Source: Penelope pileata (lineage: Eukaryota > Chordata > Aves > Galliformes > Cracidae). Taken from it: a DNA stretch of 64,000 nucleotides. Every line of letters begins with the position of its first letter. The stretch's first letter is position 1. The position numbers and the translations under genes were made by a program. Under the pieces are notes generated by a model. It searched no databases and was not told where the DNA came from. It was given only the letters and a program-made list of their open reading frames with translations. Of this stretch, positions 49,901-63,349 are shown one piece after another. Where the stretch lies: positions 1-64,000 of the forward strand of contig WBMW01000470.1 in NCBI GenBank assembly GCA_013396635.1, in the 5' to 3' direction.

Positions 49901-50832
49901 GAGATGGTTAAATTCAGCTGAGGTTATTGATAAAGTCTTCATCTCTCAAAAGACTAAAACTTGGCTTATTACCACCTTGTTCTCAACAGATTAATAGCAT
50001 GAAGCCCATAGCCATCAGTTTCTTTTGAAAAATACTCCATACCCTGCAATAAAGTCTTTTAAAGTAAATATAAGATGACAACTGATTAGAGATCTGCCAG
50101 CCTGAGCAGGAATACTTGACAGTTTGTATCTAGCTGATTTTCAAGTCCGTTAGTTTCTATAATTCCACAAAATGAAACCCTTGCATATTTTTCTAAGATG
50201 TGATTGCTATGAGCAAATAAGGTCTGTCATTCACTTGTTAACATGATGTAAAAGTAATACAATGAATGGCAGCCATTTGATTGGCTGACTTACTATCTCA
50301 TGAACTAATACCATGCATTCTGCCTGATATTTTGAAGGCTTCTGAGGGATCTGCATTAGTCATGCCAGCTCATGAAAACCATTTCCTTCTCTACTCCAGT
50401 CACTCTCTACTTTCATGAGCTTACCACTAGTCTCCCAACATTAATCAATATCTCATGATTCAATGTGAGTTGCAAGAGCATTAGAAGCAGTTTGATTAAG
50501 CTGGTACTCATTTAATATTTCCCATCAGTCAGCTAGATAAATTACATTGAGTGTTTTGTGACTTTAACCCTTCAGAGAGAAGTGCTTGTCAGAGAGGATT
50601 TAATACTAACCGTCAGGATACACATTTAGGCATCCATAACTAGCATTAATTCATTTACTCACAGGCATTGTAATGTCAGTATTTAATAATAACAATAAGG
50701 AAAATCTTAGATTCAGTTTTTCTGGACAGAAGGTACCATTATTTTCTTGCAGATAGTTCCTTGAATGCGTAAGTTGAAGATTTTCCTTCTCCTAGAAGTG
50801 AGATTAAAGTGTATCTTCTGGAAAATAATATA
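37915..50832. other. PCDH7 intron, long repeat-poor stretch
   Basis: Almost 13 kb without recognisable CR1, mariner or LTR sequence, unlike the flanks. Only simple repeats occur: an A-run (39506-39518), CTTT units (42566-42590) and an A-rich run (48422-48452). A 131-codon ORF at 46315-46710 (+) has no recognisable domain and is likely chance. Blocks around 38480-38960, 42750-42900 and 50200-50720 have a mixed, non-repetitive texture with TAATTA cores and could be conserved non-coding elements. Confidence 0.45.
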
Positions 50833-51355
50833 CGAAGAATGCTGTGAAAGTAATGCCTACTATTTTATTATGTTGTCCCACAATGTCAGAGGTGGATGTC
50901 AGTGATACGGTAGTATTCCTGACAGTATTCCATCACATTTTATTGCTGTGCAACAGATGGCAGCAGAGGGCCAGTCTGAAAAAATGGTGTTTGACATGGA
51001 AGGGTGTATGAAGCAAAGGTGGGGAAAAAATTGCACCCATTGACATTCATTGATGCTTGCTGAACATTTATTAAGACCAAACAGTGGATGTTAGCACAGC
51101 TGGGCAGTGGGTGGTGCATTTCAGCAATGGCAGCAGCAACATGAAACACAAGCCACGTTCCAGACAGCCATGCAGATTTTTACAAGCATGGCATGCTCAT
51201 CGCTGGTGAAAAGATATAGATAATGGTGTTGACTGTATTGAAAAAACAGTGTTTCATAGCCGAGAAATTGCTCTATCAAACAGTGCTATTGTGCTCTTTG
51301 TATCTGTCGTAGTTTCTGTGGAAATAAAATAGGAGGCATTACTTCCAGGGCAACC
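50833..51355 (+). mobile_element. Deleted Galluhop-like mariner (copy E)
   Basis: A 523-bp mariner with TA at both ends (50831-50832 and 51356-51357). The left end is ATGCTGTGAAAGTAATGCC and the right end GGAGGCATTACTTCCAGGG. The deletion joins CCAGACAGCCATGCA to GATTTTTACAAGCATGG (about 51160-51190). Copy A has TGCA at both breakpoints, so a 4-base microhomology was used. This joint is distinct from B/D and C. It is non-coding. Confidence 0.92.
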
Positions 51356-54300
51356 TAGGCTCCAAACAAGGTTGAGTTTATTATAATGCCTAGTAAAGTC
51401 TTATTTTAATTATCTTATTATTCCTTCTCTTCTACTTATAAGCTCTTTTGAAGCGCATGTTACACTTCCTTTCTTCTACCAGAAACAGTATGAAAGTTCT
51501 AAACGTTCGTGGGAAATGCAAATCCTGCTGTTATAAACAGATTTTCACCACGCCTGTGGTATCTGTTTACCCGTAATTTACCTAACAGTTACCTTCTATG
51601 GTATTTTAAGTTACAACTTTGCCATTACTTACAAAACTGAAAAACTTATCTTACCATAGAAGCATACATGTTGCAGAATCATGTCTGTTTCCTACATAAT
51701 TGTCTTGTATACTTACTGAAGAATTTTTTTCCTTCTAGAGAATTATCATAGCTGAAAAAGAATCAACTGTACAGTATTTTCCTGAGTTAATAGAAATGTC
51801 TAAACCAAGATTTTTTGGGGGGAACTTGGGGTGTTTTTCCAAGGCTGTAGAGAGTATTCATAAACTGGCAAAGATTCAAGTGATAGCAGCAGTTTTATTT
51901 CCAAAAGAAATAAAAAAGATCTTTAGATATTAGATCTCCCCCATTAAAACTAATGTTTCCCTTCTACTTAAGGAAAAATAATCTTCTCAGCAATCCATTT
52001 TATCATATATGATCAAAAGGTATCTTATTGACTTTTTTCAAAATTTTAACAATCTTTTTCCTATTTTTTATTATGCCTTTTTTGTCTTAGTTTGTGAATT
52101 GCTGAAATGGTTTATGAGACAGGTAATAGAATTTAATTGTATATCTCTCCCTAAAGTTTTTCTCTACTAAAACAAACAAGAAGAACAAACAAAAAAATAA
52201 AATAAATAATTTTTTTTTTAAAAAAAAAAGACAAGTGGGAAAGGCAGATTGATCAATGCTTATCCTGAAAGCCTTATTACAGTTTTACTATATGCATACC
52301 CATGCGTCCATATTGTGAAATTAATACTGACCTTTGTTTAGAAGGGGAATGCTATGTAAACACTTTAGTTTACCCAGAAATAGATCCATAAGTACTTCAT
52401 TAAAAAACAACAGAATTTAAGGGTTTTTTTAATTATTTATAAACTAGACAGTGAGGCAAAAGCCATTAGAAGTTTTCAGTCCATAAATAGCAATTAAGAA
52501 TTCTTCTACTCATTTAAATAGATGTTCTCCAGATAGGATGCTAAACATTGTAGTCTCGCATGATCATTCCCGTGGACATTTTCTATCCAAAACAATTATA
52601 ATACAACATATACATTCCTGCTGTATTATCCCATATGAAACAATCTGTATTTCAGTCATAATGTTTTAGCAACACATTGCATTGTACAAATGCAATAAAT
52701 TTTCAAACAATATCGTAGTCACAATGATGTACCAGATTCTGTGATTCTGTAACACAGTGTAGAGTATTGTCATCTGGCAGATCCTCAGTCTAACACCCTG
52801 AATTGTATTTCTGTATCAAATCACAAGCAAATGTTTGTTTCACAATCACATGTTAAATGGCTGTCTAATGCCTCTCTACCAACAAATACATATACTTCCT
52901 AGAACTCATTTTTGTGTTTATTTCTAACTTTTCTCCGTGTTGGCATATTTTTTGCTTGACCTGGCACTAGTCAATCAATGTATTTCTACTTCAGCTGTTC
53001 AAGCAGCAGCTAGCAGGACAGCCACAACAAACAATTCTGGTAGCTTCTAATGTGCATCCCTGCCTATTATTCAGATGTTATTTACAAAGTGTTTACATGT
53101 AGACCACGTAGCTTTTTTAAAGCTCAAAGCTTGAATTTTAAATGGAAAGCTTATTAGGCACAGAAGCCTCTCAAATTAAACCATAATAAGTAGCTACTTA
53201 AAATGTTTTGGAAGGCAGAATCTGCAGTAATATATTTTTATACATAGTGTATGTCAAAAAAAAAAAAAAAAAGTAACCGCAACGAGTGAGATGTACTGAA
53301 TAAAATAAAGCTGCTGTTACATCATTTGCCTGAAGTAGAAAACAAACAATCCTTTTTACTCTAAATTTAGTATTGTATAGGAAATGGTAAGCACACAGAT
53401 GAATTTAAAACAAAACGAAACCAAAACCCCACAAATCTCCAGGAACATATATCAAGACAGCATAATAGATTTCTACTGTTAATTTTTATTTCTGGCCCAG
53501 ACATTCCAGGCAAACTCAATTGGACTGTCTCAAAAAGCCCAACTCCTTCTGTCCCTCAAACAATGAGGGCTTGTTCACGCTCTGAATGCGCTGAACACAT
53601 GCTTTAACATTTTTGTATTTCCTCTTCAGTCTGTTCACCTTCAAATGCCTGTACCTACAACATAACCTCTTGGAAAACCTAAAGCTACTCTTTATATTAT
53701 ATTCACATTGCATCTGTCTCTCCACTCTGCCTTTCTAGTCTAGCATTGCACAGAGTATTCATTTAAAATAAACATAAATATATGTCCTGCAAAGGTATGA
53801 CCCTGCAACAGCCTCCTGAATCCAATAAACCTTTTGCATCAATGTCATTCTGTTCAGAGCAGAACAGTGCAAACAGAATTGCCATCTCACTGTACTCTTA
53901 GGGGATAAGGTTCATGCACACAAGCAAACAAAAATCTCACAGAATGAGCTTGAGAAATTTGGTTTAAGCTGCAAACTACTTCATTGAGAATTGAAATGTT
54001 CTTAGAAAATGTATCCCTAAAAGAGCATATGAGAAGTTTCAGTAGGGAAGTTAAAATTTTGATCTTTGAAGATAAATGTAACTTTAGAACACAGTACATA
54101 ATTAAATACATGGGATAAATGTTACTGAGGGGTTAATGCATGTAAAATTTCCTTTGACAATTCAAATTCAAACTCACTTTAGTTCTTATAAATCTTGCAA
54201 GAGTATAATTGATTATCTCCAATACAGCTAATACATGACTTTCTACCTGGATTTTCATTCAAACTAGAATTATTCTTGCCAAAAAGAATTAGTGGTACCT

Positions 54301-54533
54301 TGTACCCAACAACAAAACATCTGGGGAAGACTGATTTTGTGTTCTTTTTTTTGTTGTTGACTTGGTTATTCTTTTTATTCTGACTTTCAGTTGTACACAT
54401 GTGTAAGTATTTGATGACCTAAAAGAATCATCTGTTCATGCTAGGACAATAGTTGTCAGTAAAATTAATCAGATCAATTCTGACACCATACTGCTAGAAT
54501 TATATGCAAATAAGTCACTACATTATTAACTGT
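51356..54533. other. PCDH7 intron, no gene recognised
   Basis: AT-rich, with A-runs (52206-52230, 53256-53272). A GATTCTGTGATTCTGT doublet at 52737-52752 resembles a CR1 tail but has no CR1 body next to it. Confidence 0.45.
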
Positions 54534-55340
54534 AGAATCACAGAATCATCTGAGTTGGAAGGGACCTTTAAAGGTCATCTAGTCAAACTCCTAAGCAACG
54601 AACAGGGACATCTACAGCTAGATCAGGTTGTTCAGAGCCTGATCCAGCCTGACCTTGAATGTTTCCAGGGATTCGGCATCCACCACATCTCTGGGCAACC
54701 TGTTCCAGTGCTCCACCACTTATTTTAAAAAAACTTTTTCCTTAAACCCAACCTAAATGAACCCTCTTTTAGTTTGAAACCATTTCTTTTTGTCCTGTCA
54801 CCACAGATCCTGCTAAAGAGTCTGTCCACTTCTTTCTTATAATTCCCCCTTTAGACACTGAAAGGCTGCAATCTGGTCTCCCTGTAGCCTTCTTTGACTT
54901 GCTCATGGCCATTCTTCAGAGACAACTCTTCACACTCTATTCCTTTATAGAAGTAGAGAGCAGTGCCTCCTCCCCTCTTTCTTCACCTGTCCCCTCTGAA
55001 CAGCTTGTAGCCATCAATAACCATACTCCACTCATGGGAATCATCCCACCAGCCTTGAGAGACAGCAACTACACCATGATTTTCTAGTAGCATGGGGGCT
55101 CCCAACTCCTGTTTGTTTTCCAAGCTGTGTGCATTGGTGTAGAGGCACTTCAGCTGGACAGCGGGCCTTTTTGCCTTCTTGGAGGATAACTCCTTAATTC
55201 CTTTGAAGCATTTCCCTTGAGTTTCCCTGTTGCCTTCTCTCAGTGCTTCAGTGGTCGTTACCTTATTGTCGTAAGATTTCAAGTGTGCTGCAGTGTTGCC
55301 AGCACATCGCAGGGCAGCAGGTCTGTTGTATGGAAATGTT
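54534..55340 (-). mobile_element. CR1 LINE with large internal deletion
   Basis: Minus-strand CR1 that keeps both ends but lost the middle. The high-coordinate part (about 54894-55340) carries the sequence before ORF2 and the start of the endonuclease domain: VQLKCLYTNAHSLENKQEL, then WWDDSHEWSMVIDGYKLFRGD. Near 54893 it jumps to the C-terminal region just before the 3' UTR and then runs to the AGAATCACAGAATCATCTGAG end at 54534. About 2 kb is missing, namely most of the endonuclease, the RT and most of the C-terminal domain. It is inactive. Confidence 0.9.
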
Positions 55341-58300
55341 CTAAATGGCATTTCATTAACAGAAAATGCATTCTTCTAATAGCTGAACAAACAAAAAAGA
55401 ACAAAGGCATTGCCTCCCAATATAACTTCATATTCTCTATTCTTCTGAGTTGAATTCGTACGTAGTCTTTGGTACTCCACAATCATGCATATTCAAATGA
55501 ATGATGTTACAGTACATATATTTACGTAAATATAAGGGGCTAAGAAAAATAAAACTACCGCAATTCTTTTACAAAGTTGACTGATTGCACACATACTAAA
55601 ACAAAGGAAAACAAACAAAGAATACTTTCAATGGAATCCATAGAAAGGAACAGTAAAAAGTATGGAAGGGAAAAAAAATAGTTTAAGAACCTGTAAACAA
55701 AGTCAGATATGCAACCCCAACATTTCTTTGTTTTGTCATCTTTCCCAGATAATTGCAGTATTTCTCTCTGGTATGCAGTCACATCTTTCTGGCTTCCAGT
55801 TGAAACAGAAAAATATTTTTGGCAGTTTCTTCTGTAGAATTTTTTTGGCCTTTTCAGGGAAGTGCTGTTAAGTGACCTCAAAACAAGTAGCAACAGTGCT
55901 AGCAAACTTACAAGCAGCAGAGACAATATTCATTTTATAAAGCTTTCAGAGAGAATATAATTCTCCTCAAACCGATCAGTGTATATTTACATTGTTGGAT
56001 TATGCAACAGGCAGTCGTTGAATGCTTCACACTCTGCTTCCTGTTATGCTGTGTAACAGGTCACAACTGTGGGAACACTGTCAATATTTCATTCACTAAC
56101 TGCAAACCTACCCTGCCTTTAGTTATCTACTTTATCTGCTGTTCCGTCAGACAAACTCATCCTTCTGCAAGACATTGGAAGTCTTTTTTAACACTTTGTT
56201 AACGATCTTGCCAATCCATATTCCCTCCCATGTATAGCATATGTAAATAATCTCTATCCTAAACTGGCACCAATCCCATCCTCTACTTTATCTACTCATA
56301 ACAACTGCACTCAGAAACACAGAAATAAAATTAAATGTCACTGATTTTCACAGATTGCATATTTATTATTATAAATTAGGTTCTATCTTCATCATTAGCA
56401 TTAATGCCTCAGCAGTCACCACATCTACCCAGTCAGCGTCTTTCACTATCAGATTAGTCTAGATTAGTAAAGAGCACAATGTTCTCTAGAAACTTCTCTC
56501 AAAATTTTCATTTTTTTCCCACATCCTTTCCTATCTTAAAAAAAAAAAAGAAGGGGAGGAAAATAGTGGTATGCAGGTATGCAACAACATTTCAGACGCA
56601 TTTTTCTGAAGACTGGGAAGAGATTTGGGATGCCCCTAAAGCAAGTTCAACTCTTATTACTAAAAATTGTGAACAACCTGAAATCAGAATTCTAGATTTT
56701 CTTCTATATCTGATATGGTTAACTTGGCTTTCTTGATTATATTTTAAAAATACTTTAAAAAAAAAAAATCTCTCAAGAAGTAGCCAGGCTTTTGAGTTTT
56801 GTTTTTGTTTAACTCCTGAAACATGGTTTTGCTTAATATGAAAGTGGATTTGCTTTCCTGTGGCTTAGTAGTAGCTTTGAGCATTAAGAATTATAAAAAG
56901 AAAATATTTTACATTTAGGTGGTAGAGAGGGGAAACAAGTGCAAAACACCAGGCATGGCTCAAGAGGGAGCTTTTCCAGTGTTAGGAGAAAATACTAATT
57001 GAAGGGGGGGAAAGCAAGCAAAAACAAAAACCAAAACCAAAACCAAAAAAAAAAAAATCAAGTCTAAGGTTATGTCTCATGCCTGCACTTTTAAAAAGTC
57101 AAATGAGGCACGATGCAACAAGTCTTTATCTCTTCATTCTGAAGCTAACGGGGAGTGTGCAGGACTTTGCACACATGGCAGGCTTGAGCAATACTGTGAT
57201 CATTATTGCATCTTAAATAACAGATACACACCATGACCTGTGCTTCATTAAGATGTCTACTTGCAGAATTCCTTATCCAACTTTCCTATGCAAGTGCTGA
57301 ACTTCTCTGGGAATCATTGTCTGTTAAGCAAAGAAGGGAAAGCTGCACACACCCTCATAACACCTCATGCCTCCTTCATTAATGAAACTTATATCCGATT
57401 TTCTTTTCTTTTTTTTTTTTTTCCTATCATATTAGTTTGGAACAGCAGGGAAAAAATGCAGCGAGTGAAGAAACAATTATCTTGAAGAATTACCTTTCTT
57501 CCTATTAGAAATCTGTCAGCATTATGTAAGGCAATTGAAATTCACATATAGTCAGAAATTATTAACATAAATGTTCAAATACTTCTGAGACTGTTCAGTG
57601 GTGAATCTCTAAACTGAGATGTAATGCAGTTATGTGCCCTGAGTTGAAATATTCTGATATGAGTGTACATATGTTTTCAGGAATTGGCGGTGAGATTTTA
57701 GTGGAGACGCCACCATGACACTATTCTAGTAAGATGGATCAGACATACTTGTTGCTTCTTCCATAATCCTGGAAGAGAATCAAGTCACAAATTCAAACAA
57801 TCTTCAGATTTACCTGGAGTCTACTTCAGTGGTACATTTAATGCTACTTTACTATCGCATTAGTTTTCAAGGAGCAGGACTAAGTGTGTTCCAGATCACA
57901 GCTATTGCTCTGTTGAACTGGCACTTGGTTACTTCAGGAGAAAAATGATTTTTAAAACAATAATCTGAGACAAGATTCAAACTACAAATGAAACTCCAGT
58001 TTCCCAGATGATGGCAGTCTGTAGTGCTCAGAGACAAGTAATGGAGTCCTAATGCCATAACCGTATCAGAGTTAGCACACAAAAAAAAAAAAAAGATACA
58101 GAAAGAGAGGTTAGTCTGGAGGTAAATTCACTTAGACCTTGTGCCAGAGTTTTCTATGCTGCCTTATTAATCCAGGTATTTATTTTCCTTGATAACAACA
58201 AAAGAACAAAATATTAAAAATGGTGAAATAATCAAAGTAATCAAATATGATGAGCCAACACAGCCATCAGAAGACTGCAATGCAAACCTTCAAATGTTAA

Positions 58301-58589
58301 ATGGAAAGATTATCACCACACAAAAATGCAGGTTCTTTTAAATTTTTGTCACTTTGGAGGATCCTGGTAATTCTTAATTCCCTCCAATATATTAAAAAAC
58401 ATCTTGTAATCTGTATTCACAAAAGTTTTTCTGTGCATTTAGTATCTCTGCCTTAAATGACAAATTTTGAGAATAACATGTCTTAGTTTCTAGCTGAAAC
58501 AGAAGCTATTGTTCTCATTCTATGAAGCTATGTTTTGGTTCCAGAAGAAAACAAGCTGATAAAATATCAATTGTTTATATTAGTTACCT
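55341..58589. other. PCDH7 intron with simple repeats
   Basis: Unique sequence with an AAAACC repeat plus A-run (57019-57057), a T-run (57403-57422) and an A-run (58081-58095). A minus-strand ORF at 55555-55926 starts with a Leu-rich stretch but only from a TTG and has no recognised domain. Confidence 0.45.
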
Positions 58590-59057
58590 GGCAGCATTGA
58601 AGAGAGACAAGGACATTTCACTCTCTCAGCTTCTTGTATTATAAGTCTCTCAGCTTCTGCCAGCAAAGGGGCCAGGGAGGCACAGGGATTTGGGAGGGAA
58701 CAGGACCAGGGCAACTGACCCAAACTGACCAAAGGGATATTCTACACGATATGACATAATGTGATATAAGGAAGGAGAGTTAGCTGGGGAGGGACCACTG
58801 CTCAGGGACTGGCTGGGCATCGATCAGTGAGTGGTGAGCAATTGCTTTGTGCATCATCCATTTTTGTGTATATATGTATATATATAATTACTGTTATTTC
58901 TTTTATTTCCTTTGCTGTCTTAGTAAATAACTGTTGTCTCAACTCACAAGGTCTACTGTATTTTTTCTCCTAATTCTCTCCCCCTTCCCACTTGGGGAGG
59001 AGGGAGGGTAAGCGAACGACTGTGGGACTTAGCTATCTGCTGGGTCAAACTATAACA
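58590..59057 (+). mobile_element. Solo ERVL-type LTR
   Basis: Matches a common avian ERVL-type LTR. The diagnostic segments are TGACCCAAACTGACCAAAGG then GATATTCTACAC (about 58714-58747), ATGACATAATG, GTGATATAAGG as TATA-like box (about 58759), TTAGTAAATAACTGTTGTCTC near the poly(A) region (58919-58940), CTCTCCCCCTTCCCAC (about 58975), and the end GCTGGGTCAAACTATAACA (to 59057). No internal ERV sequence flanks it, so it is a solo LTR on the plus strand, antisense to PCDH7. The left boundary is approximate. Confidence 0.8.
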
Positions 59058-62000
59058 CATACCAAACTTTATTAACAGCACTTGTCTGCAAGGACATGAC
59101 AGTATACTTGATATGTGTATCGTGCCTACTTGAAGACAAAACACTAGAATCTTCTCTTATCTGTACTGGACAGTGCCTTGTGAAGCTTATTCTTAATTTG
59201 TCTTCCAAAGAAGAGTATTTGGAAATGGTCATGTATAACATGGCAATATTTCAGTAAAGTGGAGCAAAATGGAGAGAAAAACAAATGTATAAATTATAAA
59301 AAATATCAGACTGAACAAGCATTTCCATATTGTTAAGTATCACGGCTTAAAGATTGGTTTCTCTTACAGCCATTCAGAAAAAAAATATGCATTAACCAAA
59401 AAGCTGCTGGTATCTACCATAAGACTAAACATCAGATTTTGTCATATCACCTAAGTTTTATTTTAGATATTGTTTTTAGATTTTGTTCACATGAATTTTA
59501 CTTTCTTTTTTAATCTTTCTAGTTAATACTGTGGTATGGTAGTATCTGTCAGTCAGATCAAGGTTCTGAGACAGAATTTCTACAAATAAATTTGGAATAC
59601 ATTCTCTTTCTTTTTCCTTTATTTGAGGGGATGTCTGAAGTTACTTGAAATGATGAGTTAAAAATATTTGCTTTATTAAAGGAATATATATACACACATA
59701 CATATTGAAAATATGCAAAAAGAAAATTATACATGTTCAACTGACTTCTTTCATGGATACAGCGGATATATAACCATCCACAGGGACAGAAACTAGTAAA
59801 TAATAACCCATCTGCAAGTTGGATTAATGCCTGCAGACCTCAGCAGTATGATGTAATGAGGACATGTGCAGACAAGGTCTAGGGAGAAAAGCACCCTGAA
59901 ATAATGAAGAGGATTTAAAATGAGTATATAGGTGAATTAATAACATAACATTGGCCAAGACACATTCTTGATGTATCAGAGGGAATTAATTTCCTACTTA
60001 TCTGCATAAACTGAAATTAATGTCGTCAGACCTGTGTTTGATTTCGTTCATCTTAAAACCAATAAAACTCTTATTTCCAGTGTATGTGACTCATAAATAA
60101 ATACCTGATTAAACTTCCTACGGCCACCACACAGTTGAGTCCTGAGATCAGTGAAATTGCTCCATTGTAAAAAACAGAGCAAGATTTCACGTCTGCAAGA
60201 AACGCTGAAATTCTACACCAGAATGTTTTCTCATACTACTGCTTCAGTGAGTATTCTCGTCCTTTACTGCATATTTTCATTTATTTATTTATTTATTTTA
60301 ATATATATATATCCAGGTCTAGTCTGCAGGCTCTGCTCAGGTCTGTGGGTTCTGTTTTTAAAGATTTAATAAAGCTTTATTAGGAGAGACTAGCATATAG
60401 GCTATCATCACACAGCTCTAATTAAACAATCTAGAGGGTTAACTTTGGTAACTCACTACATACGTCTCAGTGTCTCAATTACTGTCACTTTTCCCATCAC
60501 TGAGCATGGCACAAATCATAAAGAGAAACAACAATCAGGTTATACTACTTCCAAAACTGGCTAAAAATACACTGTTACTGTAGAAAACAACTGTACAACA
60601 TATTGCATCTAATAAACAGGATTATTTATTTTCTTTTGGGATTTCATCTAAAAATATTTACTGTACCCAAATTAAATAGCTGCATGCTTCCAAGATTTTG
60701 ACAGTACTAAACTGCCAAAGACTTGAGAAAAAGATTTGTTTTAAACTCCAAGATGAATAGTAGATGAATATGCATACCCCCTACTAAGTGCTTTCATTTT
60801 CATATGCTTTTATACGAATTTTAGGATTATGTAATCTATCTTTTATGATTAAAAAAAAAACAGTTGGAAGAGATGAAATAATTTTGAGTGGGAGAGTTGG
60901 CTTTCAAGGTATCATTTCTTTCCTTTTATATTGGCACAAATTCAAAATCTATTGATTGGCCTATTTCTAACTTTACATAGAGATAAAAATCAGGATATAT
61001 TTAAAATACAGCTGTGACAGACAGGTATCAGGAATCTTTTATTTAGTGTAAAGAGACTAAAGCTCCATTAGTGTAAATTCACTTTAGTAGATCATAAGCT
61101 AATCAACAAAGATGGCTTTTCTTCACACTTTCTTTATATCTGATGAAGGTCTGGTTCAAGAGCAAACTGTAAATTGAAATCCAATTTGTAATGTTCATAG
61201 GGTATACCAAAATTAAGTAAAATGCTTAGTGCTGTAATGCTGGTCACCTTTTCTTCCACATGATTGGCTAGCTTACACTGCTATTGCTTAGGAATGCTGC
61301 ACTGCAGTTTTTGCTCCAGTCATTTCCCCTCACTTTTCATATTCTTTAACAGTGAGAGCTTAATAGTACATGTTTTCAATGTAAGTTTTATGATTTATAA
61401 TATCAAGCTTGGAAAGCTACCAAGTGAAAACATCTTTCCTTAGCCCAACAGAGTTACTCTACGTCCAGTCAACTGCCTACTCCTCCACTAAAAAAGAAAA
61501 ATTATTTGAAAGAATATAATGTGATAATTAAAATTTTGTTAAAGGCAGAAAGTGAGACATAGATTTTTCTGAATTCATAAAACAAAGGACTTAAATCATA
61601 CCACAAGCCCACAATAAAAGTCTGTATATAGACTCAACAGGGATAAGTATGTCAACAGTATACAAGCACAACACTGCCGTCATAATATTATAACTTATGT
61701 ACACATAGAGACATAAGCTATGACATATTTCACAACACTATGGGCTGAGTGGTTGATTTGCTAGTAATTATGACAGCAAAATTTTGCTTTTTCAAAGTCT
61801 GAAGACTCTCATGGAAATTTGATGACCTAAATGAAATAAACCTTCTGTCGTCAAATGTGTCTGTTTTCTGTGTTACAGAAAGTTGGCCTCCCTCTGTCAA
61901 CACTTCTGAATTCACAGGAAACTGAATACCAGTGCTAATACAAGGCTGAACCTGGCCTAAGAAGCCAGACTGAGAAGAATGTTATATTGCAGTTGGCCCT

Positions 62001-63000
62001 ACAGTGATGCAGATACTGAGAGATGGTGTCAGAACAGAACTGTACCTGCCCCTCACTGAGCAAACTCATGCTTCCCTACTGCCTACCATGCAAGCAAACT
62101 ACAAGTACCATCTTGAATTGACATTTACTGGCTTCCATGTTTCACCAGGTAGAAAAATTCCTATATAACCTAATTTTAAAGACTTTCTCACCAGCATTCC
62201 TTAGAGTTATACAGTCTTTATTCTTTTAGCATCTATCCAACACAAAATCTTCGGTTGTAATTATTAGTCTGAAATCTTTCACTAGGAATACTTTTAAAAG
62301 AAAATAAACAGACTTGTGGTGACAATGGGTTTCTGACTTTTGGAGAAAGCAGGAAAAAGAGTAAACGCTATTTTGCAAAACTCCAGTTTCAAAACATGAA
62401 AAACACAGTCTTTTGGACACAGTTTCAGCTCTGTGTAACTGCAATACCAAGTAACTCATCTTTGTATAACAAATAATTTTATTTTTCTGCAGTTTTTGCT
62501 CTTCTCTGTTGTTTTGTCTGCCAAAATTGACACCATTGGAAGCATTTGGCAAAACATAAAATTTAGAAAAAAATAGGTCCTACAGAATCAGTAAGGTATT
62601 GTGTTTTTTTTCATTCTTTTTTTATAGTAACTGATTATTTTTTCCCCCAAAGATGAAAAAGTAAAAGATGGCAATATTATGGCGGTGCACAAATCAAATA
62701 AGAAAGAAGGTGGGAAGAAAAAAGATTTGATTTTACTTGAGTTCTGTGTTCTGGAGTAGTAATATTCCCCAAATCGGCATGAAAGGTTTTATCCTTCATC
62801 CCCAACAGTCATTTTCACCTTGTCTCTAGCCAGTTTTGCATCAACTGTGCATGGCAACATTTAAATAAAAAGTACATAATCCTTCGTACCAATAAAGCCT
62901 TTCCATTTTCTCAGATTTTGAGGAAATGCAATTTTTAATCCACCAATATATATTCTGTAACCTCATTATTGTAGAAAGAATATATATTTTTCATTTTGTT
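59058..63000. other. PCDH7 intron, no gene recognised
   Basis: AT-rich unique sequence with a TTTA/TA microsatellite (60280-60312) and an AT/AC run (59684-59705). ORFs such as 62226-62552 (-) have no recognisable domain. Confidence 0.45.
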
Positions 63001-63344
63001 CTAAGATAAAAATGATCTAGGTGGACATTTATCAGAAATTAATTCAATTCTAGAGCTTCTAATATGGAGTTTACTTGACTTTCCTAAGACAAGCTCTATG
63101 TCTGGTTCTATTTCAATTTGTTCTTCTTCAGGTGTATTTTTTTCTCTAATATAAAAAATGTCTTGTGATTTAAATCGTATCTGTTTTTCTGTCTTGGCTT
63201 TGCATGGTTGAAGGCTATTATCTTGTCTCTTAGCAATTCTCTCCTCTAGACTATAACAAACCCATTCATTTTCACTTTCTGCTCTTTTATCATAATTCTT
63301 AGCATTCTGATCTTGCTCTGCTTCCCCAGGTTCTTTCCACTGAC
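63001..63344 (-). CDS. Possible alternative exon: methionine-free ORF behind an acceptor
   Basis: A frame of 113 codons plus stop (TAG at 63001-63003) on the same strand as PCDH7. It contains no Met, so it cannot be a stand-alone gene, but it begins right after a splice-acceptor-like sequence: 17 Ts, GCC, AG (63366-63345). If spliced there, the exon starts with two bases completing a codon, the same phase as the PCDH7 last exon. The product is hydrophilic (QWKEPGEAEQDQ at the start, EEEQIEIEPDIELVLG in the middle, CPPRSFLS at the end). I do not recognise it. In DNA this AT-rich about one such ORF in 64 kb is expected by chance, so support is modest. Confidence 0.3.
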
Positions 63345-63349
63345 CTGGC

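Noticed and set aside
52737..52752. GATTCTGTGATTCTGT doublet resembling a CR1 tail
   Set aside because: No CR1 3' UTR precedes it; two 8-mers alone are not enough.
55555..55926. Minus-strand ORF with Leu-rich start resembling a signal peptide
   Set aside because: It opens from a TTG, not an ATG, lacks a clear acceptor and matches nothing known to me.
59684..60312. AT/AC and TTTA runs as regulatory sites
   Set aside because: Ordinary microsatellites without associated gene features.
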